Shown in pieces: positions 16,462 through 25,542 of a stretch of DNA of 64,000 nucleotides. Every line of letters starts with the position of its first letter. The stretch's first letter is position 1. The notes under the pieces were generated by a model, which worked only from the letters and a program-made list of their open reading frames with translations, was not told the origin of the DNA and ran no database searches. The DNA comes from Pseudomonas azotoformans (GTDB taxonomy: Bacteria > Pseudomonadota > Gammaproteobacteria > Pseudomonadales > Pseudomonadaceae): positions 620,001-684,000 of the forward strand of contig NZ_LT629702.1 of the NCBI RefSeq assembly GCF_900103345.1, written 5' to 3'. A program made the translations under genes and the position numbers.

Positions 16462-17010
16462 ATGTTTGCCAAACAGTATTCTCACCGCTTGCCAGCTGAC
16501 TACGACATGGGCGTGATTCACCGGCGCGCCGCGCAATTGGGGCCGCTGTGGGATGACGCCGAGGGGTTGTTGTTCAAGGCGTTTATCGCCCGGGAGCACG
16601 GGGGCAAGGTGTATTCGTCGGTGTACCTGTGGGCCGACCCGTTGCAGGCCGCTGACTTTTTATTGGGCGAGCGCTTCCAGAAGGTGCTCGACAGCTTTGG
16701 TCGCCCGCATATCGAGAGCTGGTTGCCGCTGGATGTACAACGTGGCCCGGCGCAGGGCGCAGTGAGTTTGTACCGCGAGGAATGGCCACTGGAGCCGGGC
16801 GCGGACAGGGCGGCGACCTTGGCCGAGGGGAAACGGCGCAATCAGCAGTTGGCCGACAGCGCGCAGACCTTTGCGGTGTTCCTGGCGCTGGATGTGCAAG
16901 CGTGGCGGCTGGTGCGCGTCACCTTGTCGGCCAAGGCACTGGACGCAGAGCACCCAGGGACGGGTTACCAAGTGCTCTATCTGGCACAAGGCGTTGCGCG
17001 GCTGGGATAA
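16462..17010 (+). CDS. DUF4865 family protein
   Basis: The protein has 182 residues with no signal peptide. The start at 16462 has AGGAG nine bases before it. MFAKQYSHRLPADYDMGVIH and the following KVYSSVYLWADP look like the DUF4865 family, which has no established activity that I know. Its promoter is shared with the LysR gene on the other strand, so it is probably the regulator's target. The next gene lies 47 bp downstream. Confidence 0.8.
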   Translation: MFAKQYSHRLPADYDMGVIHRRAAQLGPLWDDAEGLLFKAFIAREHGGKVYSSVYLWADPLQAADFLLGERFQKVLDSFGRPHIESWLPLDVQRGPAQGAVSLYREEWPLEPGADRAATLAEGKRRNQQLADSAQTFAVFLALDVQAWRLVRVTLSAKALDAEHPGTGYQVLYLAQGVARLG

Positions 17011-17057
17011 CTGCGCCAGTCTTGGTGGCCTCATTCCCTGGGTCTAAGCACGCTGCG

Positions 17058-17612
17058 ATGCAAGCCACACGCCTGACACTCATTTGCCATGCCCTCACGC
17101 CCCTGCAGAAACAGGGGCGTTTCTGCGATGACGAGCCGGTGGCGATGGATTGGCAGGACGCGGCAGGCTCCCTCGCCGGGCGTTACAGGAAAACACCGCG
17201 TTTAGTCTGCGCCCCGGAGCTGCGTACTCGGCAGACGGCTGGCTTGTTCGGCAATGACGCCGTGATCGAAGACGCCCTGCGCGATGCTGATTTCGGCCAG
17301 TGGAAAGGCCAGGCCATCAACCAGCTCAGTAGTGATGAGTTGAATACCTGGCTCACCGACAGCACCTTCGCGCCCCAGGGTGGAGAGTCAGTCGATGACG
17401 TGTGTGCACGCGTAGCGCAGTGGCTGAAAACCCTCGAAACCCAACCCGGCCATATTGTCGCCATCACCCACCCCTTTGTGATCCGCGCCGCGCTGTTGCA
17501 GGTGATGGAGTTTCCGCTGTCGATGTTCTACCGCATCGACGTCGAACCGTTGTCCGCCACCGAACTACGCTTCAACAACGTCTGGCGCCTGCGCCTGGAA
17601 ACTCACGCCTGA
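17058..17612 (+). CDS. Histidine-phosphatase-fold protein with an altered RHG motif
   Basis: The protein has 184 residues. The phosphoglycerate-mutase-like layout is visible: LTLICHALTP at the N-terminus, ELRTRQTAG (second catalytic Arg region), DADFGQWKG, and a C-terminal ITHPFVIRAAL. The usual RHG triad reads Cys10-His11-Ala12, so the phosphohistidine is kept but the first Arg and the Gly are replaced. It precedes cobF by 45 bp. A role as a cobalamin-pathway phosphatase is possible from context, yet the altered active site makes this uncertain. Confidence 0.8.
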   Translation: MQATRLTLICHALTPLQKQGRFCDDEPVAMDWQDAAGSLAGRYRKTPRLVCAPELRTRQTAGLFGNDAVIEDALRDADFGQWKGQAINQLSSDELNTWLTDSTFAPQGGESVDDVCARVAQWLKTLETQPGHIVAITHPFVIRAALLQVMEFPLSMFYRIDVEPLSATELRFNNVWRLRLETHA

Positions 17613-17657
17613 GCACCGGAACATGGCAAAATCCACGCCCCGCACTGAGAGCAACCC

Positions 17658-18413
17658 ATGAAACGCATCCTGATCATCGGCATTGGCGCCGGCAACCCTG
17701 ACTACATCACGATGCAGGCCGTGAAGGCGCTCAACCGCACCGACGTGTTTTTCCTGATGGACAAGGGCCAGAGCAAAGACAAGTTGATCGACCTGCGCCG
17801 CGAGATCTGCGAGACCTACATCACCGAGCCCGGCTATCGCTTTGTGGAGGCCGAGTGCCCCGAGCGTGTGCGCGGCGATATCGACTACACCACCGCCGTG
17901 CAGGACCTGAACCGCGACAAGCAGCAGACCTTCGAACGCATGATCAACGAAGAAATGGCTGACGGTGAAGTAGGTGCTTTCCTGGCGTGGGGCGACCCGG
18001 CGTTGTACGACAGCACCATCCGCATTTTGCAGGCGATTCTGGCCAGTGGCCGCTGCACCTTCGAGTTCGAGGTGATCCCCGGTATCACCAGCGTGCAGGC
18101 TCTGGCCGCACAGCATAAAGTGGCGCTGAACCGCATCGGCAAGTCGGTCGAGATCACCACCGGGCGCCGTCTGGCGGCGGGGCAGGCGAGTGATGCGGAC
18201 ACCCTGGTGGTGATGCTCGATGCGGAAGATTCCTACCGCACCGTGGCCGATCAGGGCCTGGACATCTACTGGGGCGCCTACCTGGGCACGCCGGATGAGA
18301 TCCTTATCAGCGGCAAGGTCAGTGAAGTGGCAGAAGAAATCGAACGCGTGCGCAAGGCGGCGCGCCTGGAAAATGGCTGGATCATGGACACTTATCTGCT
18401 GCGCAAACCCTGA
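17658..18413 (+). CDS. cobF: Precorrin-6A synthase (deacetylating), CobF
   Basis: The protein has 251 residues, the family's usual length. It is an SAM-dependent tetrapyrrole methylase: GIGAGNPDYIT at the N-terminus is the nucleotide-binding loop, and FLAWGDPALYDSTIRIL followed by FEFEVIPGITSVQALAAQHK are the methylase signatures. CobF methylates C1 of precorrin-5 and releases acetate in the aerobic cobalamin route. No other cob gene is in view, so it stands apart from the main cluster. It is followed 11 bp later by an esterase gene. Confidence 0.95.
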   Translation: MKRILIIGIGAGNPDYITMQAVKALNRTDVFFLMDKGQSKDKLIDLRREICETYITEPGYRFVEAECPERVRGDIDYTTAVQDLNRDKQQTFERMINEEMADGEVGAFLAWGDPALYDSTIRILQAILASGRCTFEFEVIPGITSVQALAAQHKVALNRIGKSVEITTGRRLAAGQASDADTLVVMLDAEDSYRTVADQGLDIYWGAYLGTPDEILISGKVSEVAEEIERVRKAARLENGWIMDTYLLRKP

Positions 18414-18424
18414 GGTCACGTCCC

Positions 18425-19144
18425 ATGCTCAAACTGTTTGCCCTGGCACTGACCCTGGTGGTCGGCGTCGCTCATGCCGACGACACATTGCACACCGACT
18501 TGCCGCTGTCGTACCTGGAGCAGACCCAGGGCGATGCGCGCAACCAGCCGCTGGTGATTTTCCTGCACGGTTTCGGCAGTGACGAAGAGGATTTGTTCGG
18601 CATCAAGGACGCGCTGCCGTCGACCTGGACTTACCTGTCGGCCCGTGCGCCGATGCCGGTGGACCCGCATGGCTATCGCTGGTTTGCCAGGAAGCCCGGT
18701 GATGGCGATTACGATGGCGAGACCGCCGACCTGCAACGCAGCGCCCGGTTGATCGAAGAGTTTGTCGGTAAAGCCACCGCCAAGTACCACACTCAGCCGG
18801 ATCGGGTGTTCCTGGTGGGCTTCAGTCAGGGCGCGATCATGGCGTACGAGGTCGGGTTACGCCGCCCGGATCTGCTGCGTGGGATTGCGGCCTTGAGTGG
18901 CAGCGTGCTGCCGGTGCTCAAGGCTGAGCTGAAGCCGGATGCGTCACTGGACAAGCTGGCGATTTTCATTGGCCACGGCACCTTGGACCAGGCGCTGCCT
19001 TATGCGTCGGCCACTCGGGCGAATGAGGTGTTGACGGGACTGGGGTTGAAGCCAGAGTTCCACGGGTATCCGGGCATGCCGCATACCATCAGTGAAGCGC
19101 AAGTGCAGGACCTGAAAGCCTGGCTGGAAAAGAGCCTGAATTAA
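18425..19144 (+). CDS. Secreted alpha/beta hydrolase (carboxylesterase/phospholipase type)
   Basis: The protein has 239 residues with a signal peptide (LKLFALALTLVVGVAHA). The serine hydrolase triad is visible: Ser in GFSQG (about residue 136), Asp in GHGTLDQALPY and His in GMPHTI. The oxyanion region is FLHGFGSDEED. This is the layout of the carboxylesterase 2/lysophospholipase group, here periplasmic. It starts 11 bp after cobF and may be co-transcribed, although I see no functional link. Confidence 0.88.
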   Translation: MLKLFALALTLVVGVAHADDTLHTDLPLSYLEQTQGDARNQPLVIFLHGFGSDEEDLFGIKDALPSTWTYLSARAPMPVDPHGYRWFARKPGDGDYDGETADLQRSARLIEEFVGKATAKYHTQPDRVFLVGFSQGAIMAYEVGLRRPDLLRGIAALSGSVLPVLKAELKPDASLDKLAIFIGHGTLDQALPYASATRANEVLTGLGLKPEFHGYPGMPHTISEAQVQDLKAWLEKSLN

Positions 19145-19158
19145 ACGCGGTCAAACAT

Positions 19159-19186
19159 TGTGGGAGGGAGCAAGCCCCCTCCCACA
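19159..19186. repeat. Single REP palindrome
   Basis: TGTGGGAGGG (19159-19168) pairs with CCCTCCCACA (19177-19186). It lies between two convergent genes. Confidence 0.85.
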
Positions 19187-19203
19187 TGTGGATCGGAAGA
19201 CGG

Positions 19204-19758
19204 TTATTTGCCGCCGGTAATCTGCTTCACCAACGCCGCATGCCCCTTGGCATCATCCGCCCGCGAAATCGCCTGGATCACCAGCAGGTGATTGCCCGAA
19301 CCACCGAGGAACGTGGAGTTCAGCGTTTTGCCGCCGCCTTGAGTGGCGGTGCTGTCCACCTGGCGCAGGCCGAGGCCTTTGAAGGTCAGTTTCTTTTCGC
19401 TTTGTTTCTTGAAGTCCGGCAGGGCGGCGCTCTGGTCCTTGACGAAACCGGCCACGGCGCCGTCCAGGAATTTCGCGTCGTTATCCCCAATGGTCACCCC
19501 ATCGTTACGCACGGTTTCGGCGACGATCACCACACTTTTAGTGGTCTGGTTGGCGTACATCGTGCCTTGGGTGTCGGCGGTGCCATCCTCGGCCTTGCCG
19601 GCCGGCAGGGTGTCGGCGGCGTAGGCCTTGGGCAGATTGAAGGTGAACTTGCCGCCCAGGGTGGAGATGGTTTGCGTGGTCGGCTTGGACGCGGCGAATA
19701 CGCTGCCGGCGGTCAGCGCGAGGGCCAGCAGGACGGCGGTCTTGGTGAAAGTGGCCAT
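19204..19758 (-). CDS. Exported protein of unknown function
   Basis: The protein has 184 residues with a clear signal peptide (TAVLLALALTAGSVFAA). The mature part is a soluble mixed alpha/beta protein without cysteines (GGKFTFNLPKAYAADTLPAG, then SVVIVAETVRNDG). There is a weak resemblance to the DcrB-type periplasmic fold, which I would not press. It is probably monocistronic. The REP palindrome follows its stop codon. Confidence 0.8.
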   Translation of the reverse strand: MATFTKTAVLLALALTAGSVFAASKPTTQTISTLGGKFTFNLPKAYAADTLPAGKAEDGTADTQGTMYANQTTKSVVIVAETVRNDGVTIGDNDAKFLDGAVAGFVKDQSAALPDFKKQSEKKLTFKGLGLRQVDSTATQGGGKTLNSTFLGGSGNHLLVIQAISRADDAKGHAALVKQITGGK

Positions 19759-19830
19759 GAAGCGCTCCAGGGATGAACGAGATTGCGGCGTATTCTGTCA
19801 GAAAAATCGCAATATCGTTCATCGGCAGCC

Positions 19831-21639
19831 TCACACCTTGTCGGACTCTTCCTCCAGGCGATCCATCTCAAACAGCCGCGCCAGTTCTGCCCGTGCTTCC
19901 TGGGCGGTTTGCATCACCTTGGCCGCGTCGTCGTACACTGCGTGTTGTGCGGCCAGCACTTGCAGGTCGTGGTTCTTGAAGCGCGTGATGCGCGCATCGG
20001 CCTGGGCCTGGCTCAAGCCGAGGCCTACCAGGGTACGTCGGCTCATTTCCAGGCTGGAATAGAAGGTCTCGCGCACCGGCGAGGCGTCCAGGTCCACCAG
20101 GCGGTGCACGTGCTGGCGGTTACGTGCACGGGCGATGATCTGCATGTGCGGGTAGAGGTTGCGCACCAGCTCGGCGGTCTTGATGTTGATCTCCGGGTCG
20201 TCCATGGCGATCACGAAGAATTCCGCCTGGTCGACCTTGGCCGCGTGCAGGATCTCGGGGCGTTGCGGGTCGCCGTAGAACACCGGCATGCCGCCGAAGC
20301 TGCGGGTCAGCTCAATGGTTTCCACCGAGGTGTCCAGGGCGATGAACGAGATGTTCTGTGCACGCAGGATCCGCGCCACGATCTGGCCCATACGGCCCAT
20401 GCCGGCGATCACCACGCGCGGCGCATCGCTTTCGATGGTGCGGTATTCCTCGGGCACTTCCACCGGCTTGACCTTGGGCTTGAACAGCTTCGGGCACACC
20501 AGCAGCAACAGCGGCGTCACCGCCATGGACAGGGTGATGGTCAGCACCAGCACGTCGTAGAGGTGTGGTTCGAACAGGCCCTGGTCGCGGCCGATCTTGA
20601 ACACCACGAAGGCAAATTCACCCCCGGCCGCCAGCACCACGCCCAGGCGCAAGGCGCTTTCGCGATTGAGGTCACCCACCATGCGGCCCACGGCATACAG
20701 CAGCGGCAATTTCAGGCCTATCAACAGCAGCGTCAGGCCAATCACCACCAGCGGCGAGCTGAGCAACAGGCTGAGGTTGGCGCCCATGCCCACGCTAATG
20801 AAGAACAGCCCCAGCAGCAGGCCCTTGAATGGCTCGATCTGCGATTCCAGTTCATGGCGGTACTCCGAGTCCGCCAGCAGCAGGCCGGCGAGGAAGGCGC
20901 CGAGGGCCATGGACACGCCCACCAACTCCATCAACCACGCCGTGCCAATCACCACCAGCAGCGCGGTGGCGGTGGACACTTCACGCAGGCCGGTCTTGGC
21001 CACGATGCGAAACACCGGTCGCAACAGGTAGCGTCCGCCGATGATCACCACGGCAATGCTGCCGAGGATCTGCAGCACGTGTTGCAGGCCCTGGGCTTCA
21101 GTGGTCGGATGATCGCTGCCGGCCAGCAGCGGCACCATGGCGATCAGCGGGATCGCGGCGATGTCCTGGAACAGCAGGATGGCAAAGGCCAGGCGACCGT
21201 GGGGCTGGTTCAGCTCCTTGCGCTCGGCCAGGCTTTGCAGGCCGAAGGCGGTGGACGACAGCGCCAGGCCCAGGCCCAGCACGATGGCGCTGTTCCACGA
21301 CTGGCCAAACAGGCACAACGCCACCACGCCCATCACCAGCCCTGTCAGCAACACCTGCGCCAGGCCGACGCCAAACACCGCCTTGCGCATCACCCACAGA
21401 CGCTTGGGGGACAGTTCCAGGCCGATGATGAACAGCAGCAACACCACCCCCAACTCGGAAAACTGCGCGACGCTTTGCGGGTTGCCGATCAGGCCGAGCA
21501 CCGAGGGGCCGATGATCACACCGGCGAACAGATAGCCCAGCACCGCGCCCAGTTGCAGGCGTTTGGCCAGGGGCACGGTCAGCACGGCGGCGAGCAGGAA
21601 CACCACGGCTGCTTGTAACAGGTTGCCTTCATGGGGCAT
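19831..21639 (-). CDS. CPA2-family monovalent cation:proton antiporter (KefB/KefC type)
   Basis: The protein has 602 residues. I chose ATG 21639 (MPHEGNLLQ) because GGAG sits at the right distance; a longer frame reaches 21666. About 12 membrane helices cover residues 1-380, including LGYLFAGVIIGPSVLGLI and LALSSTAFGLQSLAER. A KTN/RCK nucleotide-binding domain follows (about 405-520, with RVVIAGMGRMGQIVARIL and GDPQRPEIL). This is the layout of glutathione-gated potassium-efflux proteins. The short C-terminus is acidic. No KefF/G ancillary gene is adjacent. Confidence 0.93.
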   Translation of the reverse strand: MPHEGNLLQAAVVFLLAAVLTVPLAKRLQLGAVLGYLFAGVIIGPSVLGLIGNPQSVAQFSELGVVLLLFIIGLELSPKRLWVMRKAVFGVGLAQVLLTGLVMGVVALCLFGQSWNSAIVLGLGLALSSTAFGLQSLAERKELNQPHGRLAFAILLFQDIAAIPLIAMVPLLAGSDHPTTEAQGLQHVLQILGSIAVVIIGGRYLLRPVFRIVAKTGLREVSTATALLVVIGTAWLMELVGVSMALGAFLAGLLLADSEYRHELESQIEPFKGLLLGLFFISVGMGANLSLLLSSPLVVIGLTLLLIGLKLPLLYAVGRMVGDLNRESALRLGVVLAAGGEFAFVVFKIGRDQGLFEPHLYDVLVLTITLSMAVTPLLLLVCPKLFKPKVKPVEVPEEYRTIESDAPRVVIAGMGRMGQIVARILRAQNISFIALDTSVETIELTRSFGGMPVFYGDPQRPEILHAAKVDQAEFFVIAMDDPEINIKTAELVRNLYPHMQIIARARNRQHVHRLVDLDASPVRETFYSSLEMSRRTLVGLGLSQAQADARITRFKNHDLQVLAAQHAVYDDAAKVMQTAQEARAELARLFEMDRLEEESDKV

Positions 21640-21822
21640 TACGAACTCCAGGATCTTTAAAGCCAATCAACAGACGGGTATTAGAGCGCTTTTTACAGGT
21701 CGAAAATTGTATTTTTGAGGGGAGTAAGTAGAGGCAGGGGGATGACACTTAAAGGCAGGTTGAATATGTATTCCCTTGGTGGAATAATTTTCGGTGTTGA
21801 ATTTTTGTGTGAGAGGGCTCCT

Positions 21823-22128
21823 ATGGCTAAGAAATTCGCTGAACTTCAAGCGGGCATGACGCCGCAAGACCGAGCCGAAGCCAAGCAGTTGTTCCAGCAA
21901 CACCTGCAGGAAATGCCGCTGCATGAGCTGCGTAAAGCCCAGCAGTTGAGCCAGCAGAGCCTGGCCAAGGCGTTGAACATCAACCAGGCGGCCGTCTCCA
22001 AGATGGAGCGACGTACAGACATGTACATCAGCACGCTGCGCGACTACATCCGTGCGATGGGGGGCGAGTTGGAAATCATCGCAACCTTCCCCGATGGCCA
22101 GGTCAAGATCGACAATTTCGCTTACTGA
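21823..22128 (+). CDS. HigA-like XRE-family antitoxin/regulator without adjacent toxin
   Basis: The protein has 101 residues. The XRE helix-turn-helix (about 38-92) reads LRKAQQLSQQSLAKALNINQ and AAVSKMERRTDMYISTLRDY, followed by GGELEIIATFPDG, the usual tail of HigA-type antitoxins paired with RelE-like toxins. GAGAGGG precedes the ATG at 21823. The 183 bp upstream contain no HigB/RelE-like frame, and the downstream gene is a LysR regulator. It therefore stands as an orphan, either a toxin-less remnant or a stand-alone repressor. Confidence 0.82.
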   Translation: MAKKFAELQAGMTPQDRAEAKQLFQQHLQEMPLHELRKAQQLSQQSLAKALNINQAAVSKMERRTDMYISTLRDYIRAMGGELEIIATFPDGQVKIDNFAY

Positions 22129-22160
22129 AAGCGGTTGCAGTTATTCAAAGGGTCAGCCTC

Positions 22161-23057
22161 GTGAACCAACTTCTCGCCATGCGTGCCTTTGTTCGCGTCG
22201 TCGAAACCGGCTCGTTCAGCCGTGCGTCCGACCAGTTGGCGCTGCCACGTTCCACCGTCAGCAAGCTCATCACGGATCTTGAGAAACACCTGGGCATCCA
22301 GTTGATGCATCGCACCACCCGCGCCCTGGCGCCCACGTCCGACGGGCTGGAGTATTACCAGCATGCCCGGCGTTTGGTGGCGGAGCTGGATGAACTGGAC
22401 AGCGCCATCCGCGGGCAAGTCCTCAAGCCCGGCGGGCATTTGCGGGTGGATGCACCGGCGTCGTTTGCCAATTGCCTGCTGATTCCTGCGCTGGTGGATT
22501 TTCATCGCGAGTATCCCGACATCACGGTCGCCTTGGGCATCAGTGATCGCGCGGTGAATATCGTGGGGGAGGGCGTGGATTGTGTGATCCGCGCCGGTCA
22601 ACTCGATGACATGGCGATGATCGGGCGCAAGGTGGCCGACCTGGATTATCTGACTTGCGCCGCGCCCGACTACCTGGCGCGCCGAGGTGTGCCGGTTTCT
22701 CCGGAGGACCTGGCGCACAACCACCTCAAGGCCGGCTATTTTTTTGCCGGATCAGGTAAAGCGCAGCCACTGATTTTCGAACAGGGTGACAGGCGCATCG
22801 AAGTGAGCGATTGCGCCTATTCCACCAATGAAGGCAATGGCCTCAAGGAAATGCTGCTCGCCGGCTTGGGCGTCGGGCAGCATTTCAAAGCCATCGTGCA
22901 GTATTACGTGGACAACGGCCAATTGGTCAGTGTCCTGCCGCAGTGGTCGCGTCCGGCCACGCCGCTGCACATCCTCTATCCACCCAATCGCCACCAGAGC
23001 GCACGGCTCAAGGTGTTTGTCGAATGGGTGATTCGTAGGTTCGGGGTCAGGGAATAA
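22161..23057 (+). CDS. LysR-family transcriptional regulator
   Basis: The protein has 298 residues. The HTH (about 1-60) reads MRAFVRVVETGSFSRASDQL and PRSTVSKLITDLEKHLGIQL. The effector domain reads GGHLRVDAPASFANCLLIPA and is of the CrgA/DmlR-like subgroup. Its GTG start is 32 bp after the HigA-like gene. Its 3' end overlaps the RidA gene on the other strand by 11 bp. The target is unknown. Confidence 0.93.
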   Translation: MNQLLAMRAFVRVVETGSFSRASDQLALPRSTVSKLITDLEKHLGIQLMHRTTRALAPTSDGLEYYQHARRLVAELDELDSAIRGQVLKPGGHLRVDAPASFANCLLIPALVDFHREYPDITVALGISDRAVNIVGEGVDCVIRAGQLDDMAMIGRKVADLDYLTCAAPDYLARRGVPVSPEDLAHNHLKAGYFFAGSGKAQPLIFEQGDRRIEVSDCAYSTNEGNGLKEMLLAGLGVGQHFKAIVQYYVDNGQLVSVLPQWSRPATPLHILYPPNRHQSARLKVFVEWVIRRFGVRE

Positions 23058-23448
23058 TCGCGGTCACTCGGATCTCCACGCGCATGGTCGGCAGGCCCAA
23101 GGCCTCGACGCCGACTTGCGTCCAGATTGGCGCATGGTGCGGCATGTACTGGCGGTAGTGCTTGACCATCGTGTCGTTGACTTCAGGCGGGAAACCGCCG
23201 ACGTGGTAGGAGTTGACGTGAATCACGTGTTCCCAACTGGCGCCGGCAGTAGCGAGCGTGCGTTCCAGGTTGTGGAACGCCTGGGTGATCTCGTCGGCCA
23301 GGTCGGCGGGGATCTGGAATTCATCGTCCCAGCCCCCTTGTCCTGAGGTTTCCACGCGATTGCCGACTTTCACCGCCTGCGAGTAATGCAGGTGTTCGCG
23401 CATGTAATCGCCGTAGCCAGGAGTGACAAAAAATTCGGGCGTGCTCAT
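23047..23448 (-). CDS. RidA/YjgF family protein
   Basis: The protein has 133 residues, the usual RidA length. The family features are SGQGGWDDEFQIP, AFHNLERTLATAGASWEHVI and, at the C-terminus, MRVEIRVTAI with the conserved Arg that binds the imine carboxylate. RidA proteins hydrolyse reactive enamine/imine intermediates, but divergent subgroups differ in activity. It is convergent with and overlaps the LysR gene. Confidence 0.92.
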   Translation of the reverse strand: MSTPEFFVTPGYGDYMREHLHYSQAVKVGNRVETSGQGGWDDEFQIPADLADEITQAFHNLERTLATAGASWEHVIHVNSYHVGGFPPEVNDTMVKHYRQYMPHHAPIWTQVGVEALGLPTMRVEIRVTAIIP

Positions 23449-23530
23449 GGTATTTCCTTTGGTTCAGTGCAAGACCGGACCCAGGCTAAAGCACTCAATA
23501 CGCGAACAAAATGCCGAATTTATGCCAAGA

Positions 23531-24433
23531 CTATCCATCCATGTGGACAATGGGCTGCGGATTCGCTGGCGCCAGATTGACTGGCTTGCGGTACAAACCC
23601 ACTGCCAAACCGACAATGATGATCCCGATCGAAATCAGGTTTGGCGTGGAAATGCGCTCATCAAGAATCAGCATCGAACTGGTGATGCCAAACACCGGAA
23701 TCAGCAACGACAGCGGCGCCACGGTGGACACCGGGTACAGCTTGAGCAGCGAGTTCCAGCCCCAGTAGGCAAAGTGCGTCGCCAGGTAAACCTGGAACAG
23801 GATCGACAGCATCGCCGTCAGGTCGAGGCTGGCTTGCAAGCCTTCGAACGCGGCGCTGCCGTGCAGCAGCCAGGCGGTGAGGAACAGCGGGATCGGCGGG
23901 ATCAGGCTGGCCCAGACCATGAACGAGAAGATCTCCTTGACCCCGGACTTCTTGATGATCACGTTGCCTATGCTCCAGGCCACCGCACTGAGGACGATCA
24001 GCATGACGCCCAGCACTGCATGGTTGCCTTCCTGGGTGGAGATGATCCCTGCCAGGCCGATCAAGGCCAGCACGGCGCCGATCATCTGCGCGCCACGGAT
24101 TTTCTCCTTGAACAGCACAAAGCCCCAGCCCATGGTGAAGAACACGCTGAGTTGAATGATCAGTGAAGCAATACCCGGGCTCACACCCACCTGGATGCCG
24201 TAGTTGATCACGCCCCACATGCCCAGCCCGAAGATAAAACCGTAGGCGGCCACATAGCTGAACTTGACGGCCGGGCGCTTGATAAAGAACACCAGTGGCA
24301 AGGCAGCGAGAGCGAAGCGGATACCGGTGAGCACAAACGGGTCGATGGCGCGCAGGCCCAGCTTGGTGATGGGGAAGTTGACCCCCCAGACCAGGGTGAC
24401 GAGCACGGCGAGTGACAAATGTTTTTTCAGCAT
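23531..24433 (-). CDS. EamA/DMT-family transporter
   Basis: The protein has 300 residues and about ten membrane helices in two EamA repeats (VTLVWGVNFPITKLGLRAID opens the first; GVMLIVLSAVAWSIGNVIIK opens the second). AAGGAGGGTCC directly precedes the ATG at 24433, so the longer frame back to 24565 is not the start. DMT exporters of this type release amino acids or metabolites. The substrate cannot be told from sequence. Confidence 0.92.
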   Translation of the reverse strand: MLKKHLSLAVLVTLVWGVNFPITKLGLRAIDPFVLTGIRFALAALPLVFFIKRPAVKFSYVAAYGFIFGLGMWGVINYGIQVGVSPGIASLIIQLSVFFTMGWGFVLFKEKIRGAQMIGAVLALIGLAGIISTQEGNHAVLGVMLIVLSAVAWSIGNVIIKKSGVKEIFSFMVWASLIPPIPLFLTAWLLHGSAAFEGLQASLDLTAMLSILFQVYLATHFAYWGWNSLLKLYPVSTVAPLSLLIPVFGITSSMLILDERISTPNLISIGIIIVGLAVGLYRKPVNLAPANPQPIVHMDG

Positions 24434-24642
24434 GGACCCTCCTTGGGTCAGGCGACACAGCGCAATCGCGATGTGCCGACGGGAAGTCAGTTCAAGGCGA
24501 ACCGTTTTTGCATCAGGCACAGCTCGGTGATTTCCATTTCCGGATACCCCTTCGAACGAACCCAACTTGGGACGCGGCGATTCTAGGTGGTAGATGATTG
24601 GCCCGCTTGCTATGTCAGGTCATACTTTGACAAAATCGGGCC

Positions 24643-25440
24643 ATGTCACCGACCTTCACCTTATCCCCTTACGAACTCGATAGCTCTGCTGCGGTGGTGA
24701 CGCTGCGCGAGTACCCGTCCGGCACGGTGTTCCCACGCCACACCCACCGGCGCGGGCAGTTCGCCTACGCGTCCACCGGCGCGTTGAAGATGTTCACGGA
24801 GCTGGGCAATTGGGTGGTGCCGCCACAGCGGGCGATCTGGGTGCCGGGCGGGGTGGCGCATGAGATGCACATGCGCGGCGACGTGGTGATGCTCAACACC
24901 TATCTGGATGACGATGCGGCGCGGCGCGCCGGGTTGCAGGACTACTGCCAGGTGTTTGGCGTGTCGCCGTTGCTGCGGCACCTGCTGGAGGCGGCGCTGG
25001 CGATCGGGCCTTGCGCCTCGCCCAGCGTGCGCGATTGCTGCGTACTGACCCTGTTGATCGATGAAATCGGCGCCATGCCCGAATTGCCGCTGAGTGCGCC
25101 GCTGCCGTCCGAGTCGCGCCTGGCCCGATCCTGCCAGCGCTTCCTGGAGGCGCCCACGCAGAAAGTCTCCATCGGCGAGATGGCCGACTGGTCGAGCATG
25201 AGCCGGCGCACCTTTACCCGTAACTTCCGTGAGTACACCGGCATGACTTTTGTTTCATGGCGTCAGCAAGTGTGCCTGCTGGAAGCCACGGCGCGGCTCA
25301 GCCATGGTTCGTCCATCACCGATGTGGCGTTCGAATTGGGGTTCAGCAGTTCCAGCGCGTTCACCTCGGTATTTCGTCGCAACCTGGGCGACTCACCTGC
25401 ACGTTACCTGGCCAAGTCCAAGGCCGCGTCCCTATTCTGA
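24643..25440 (+). CDS. AraC-family regulator with cupin sensor domain
   Basis: The protein has 265 residues. An N-terminal cupin (about 15-90) carries FPRHTHRRGQFAYASTGALK and a VPGGVAHEMHM loop. The AraC HTH pair is at the C-terminus (about 165-260), with IGEMADWSSMSRRTFTRNFR and ITDVAFELGFSSSSAFTSVF. The gene is divergent from the DMT exporter with 209 bp between the starts, so control of that exporter is plausible. Confidence 0.92.
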   Translation: MSPTFTLSPYELDSSAAVVTLREYPSGTVFPRHTHRRGQFAYASTGALKMFTELGNWVVPPQRAIWVPGGVAHEMHMRGDVVMLNTYLDDDAARRAGLQDYCQVFGVSPLLRHLLEAALAIGPCASPSVRDCCVLTLLIDEIGAMPELPLSAPLPSESRLARSCQRFLEAPTQKVSIGEMADWSSMSRRTFTRNFREYTGMTFVSWRQQVCLLEATARLSHGSSITDVAFELGFSSSSAFTSVFRRNLGDSPARYLAKSKAASLF

Positions 25441-25542
25441 AAGGAGGAGGGGGCCAACCGGGTGCCTTTTCCCCAGCGGTACGGCGATGAGCCTCGCCCT
25501 TTGTTACTATCGCCGTCCCTTGTCGCCAGGAGTCACTGCCCC

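Noticed and set aside
19783-21618. 611-codon plus-strand frame opposite the KefB/C-type gene
   Set aside because: It is Gln/His-rich low-complexity sequence, as produced by the antisense of a GC-rich membrane protein gene. The minus strand encodes a complete antiporter.
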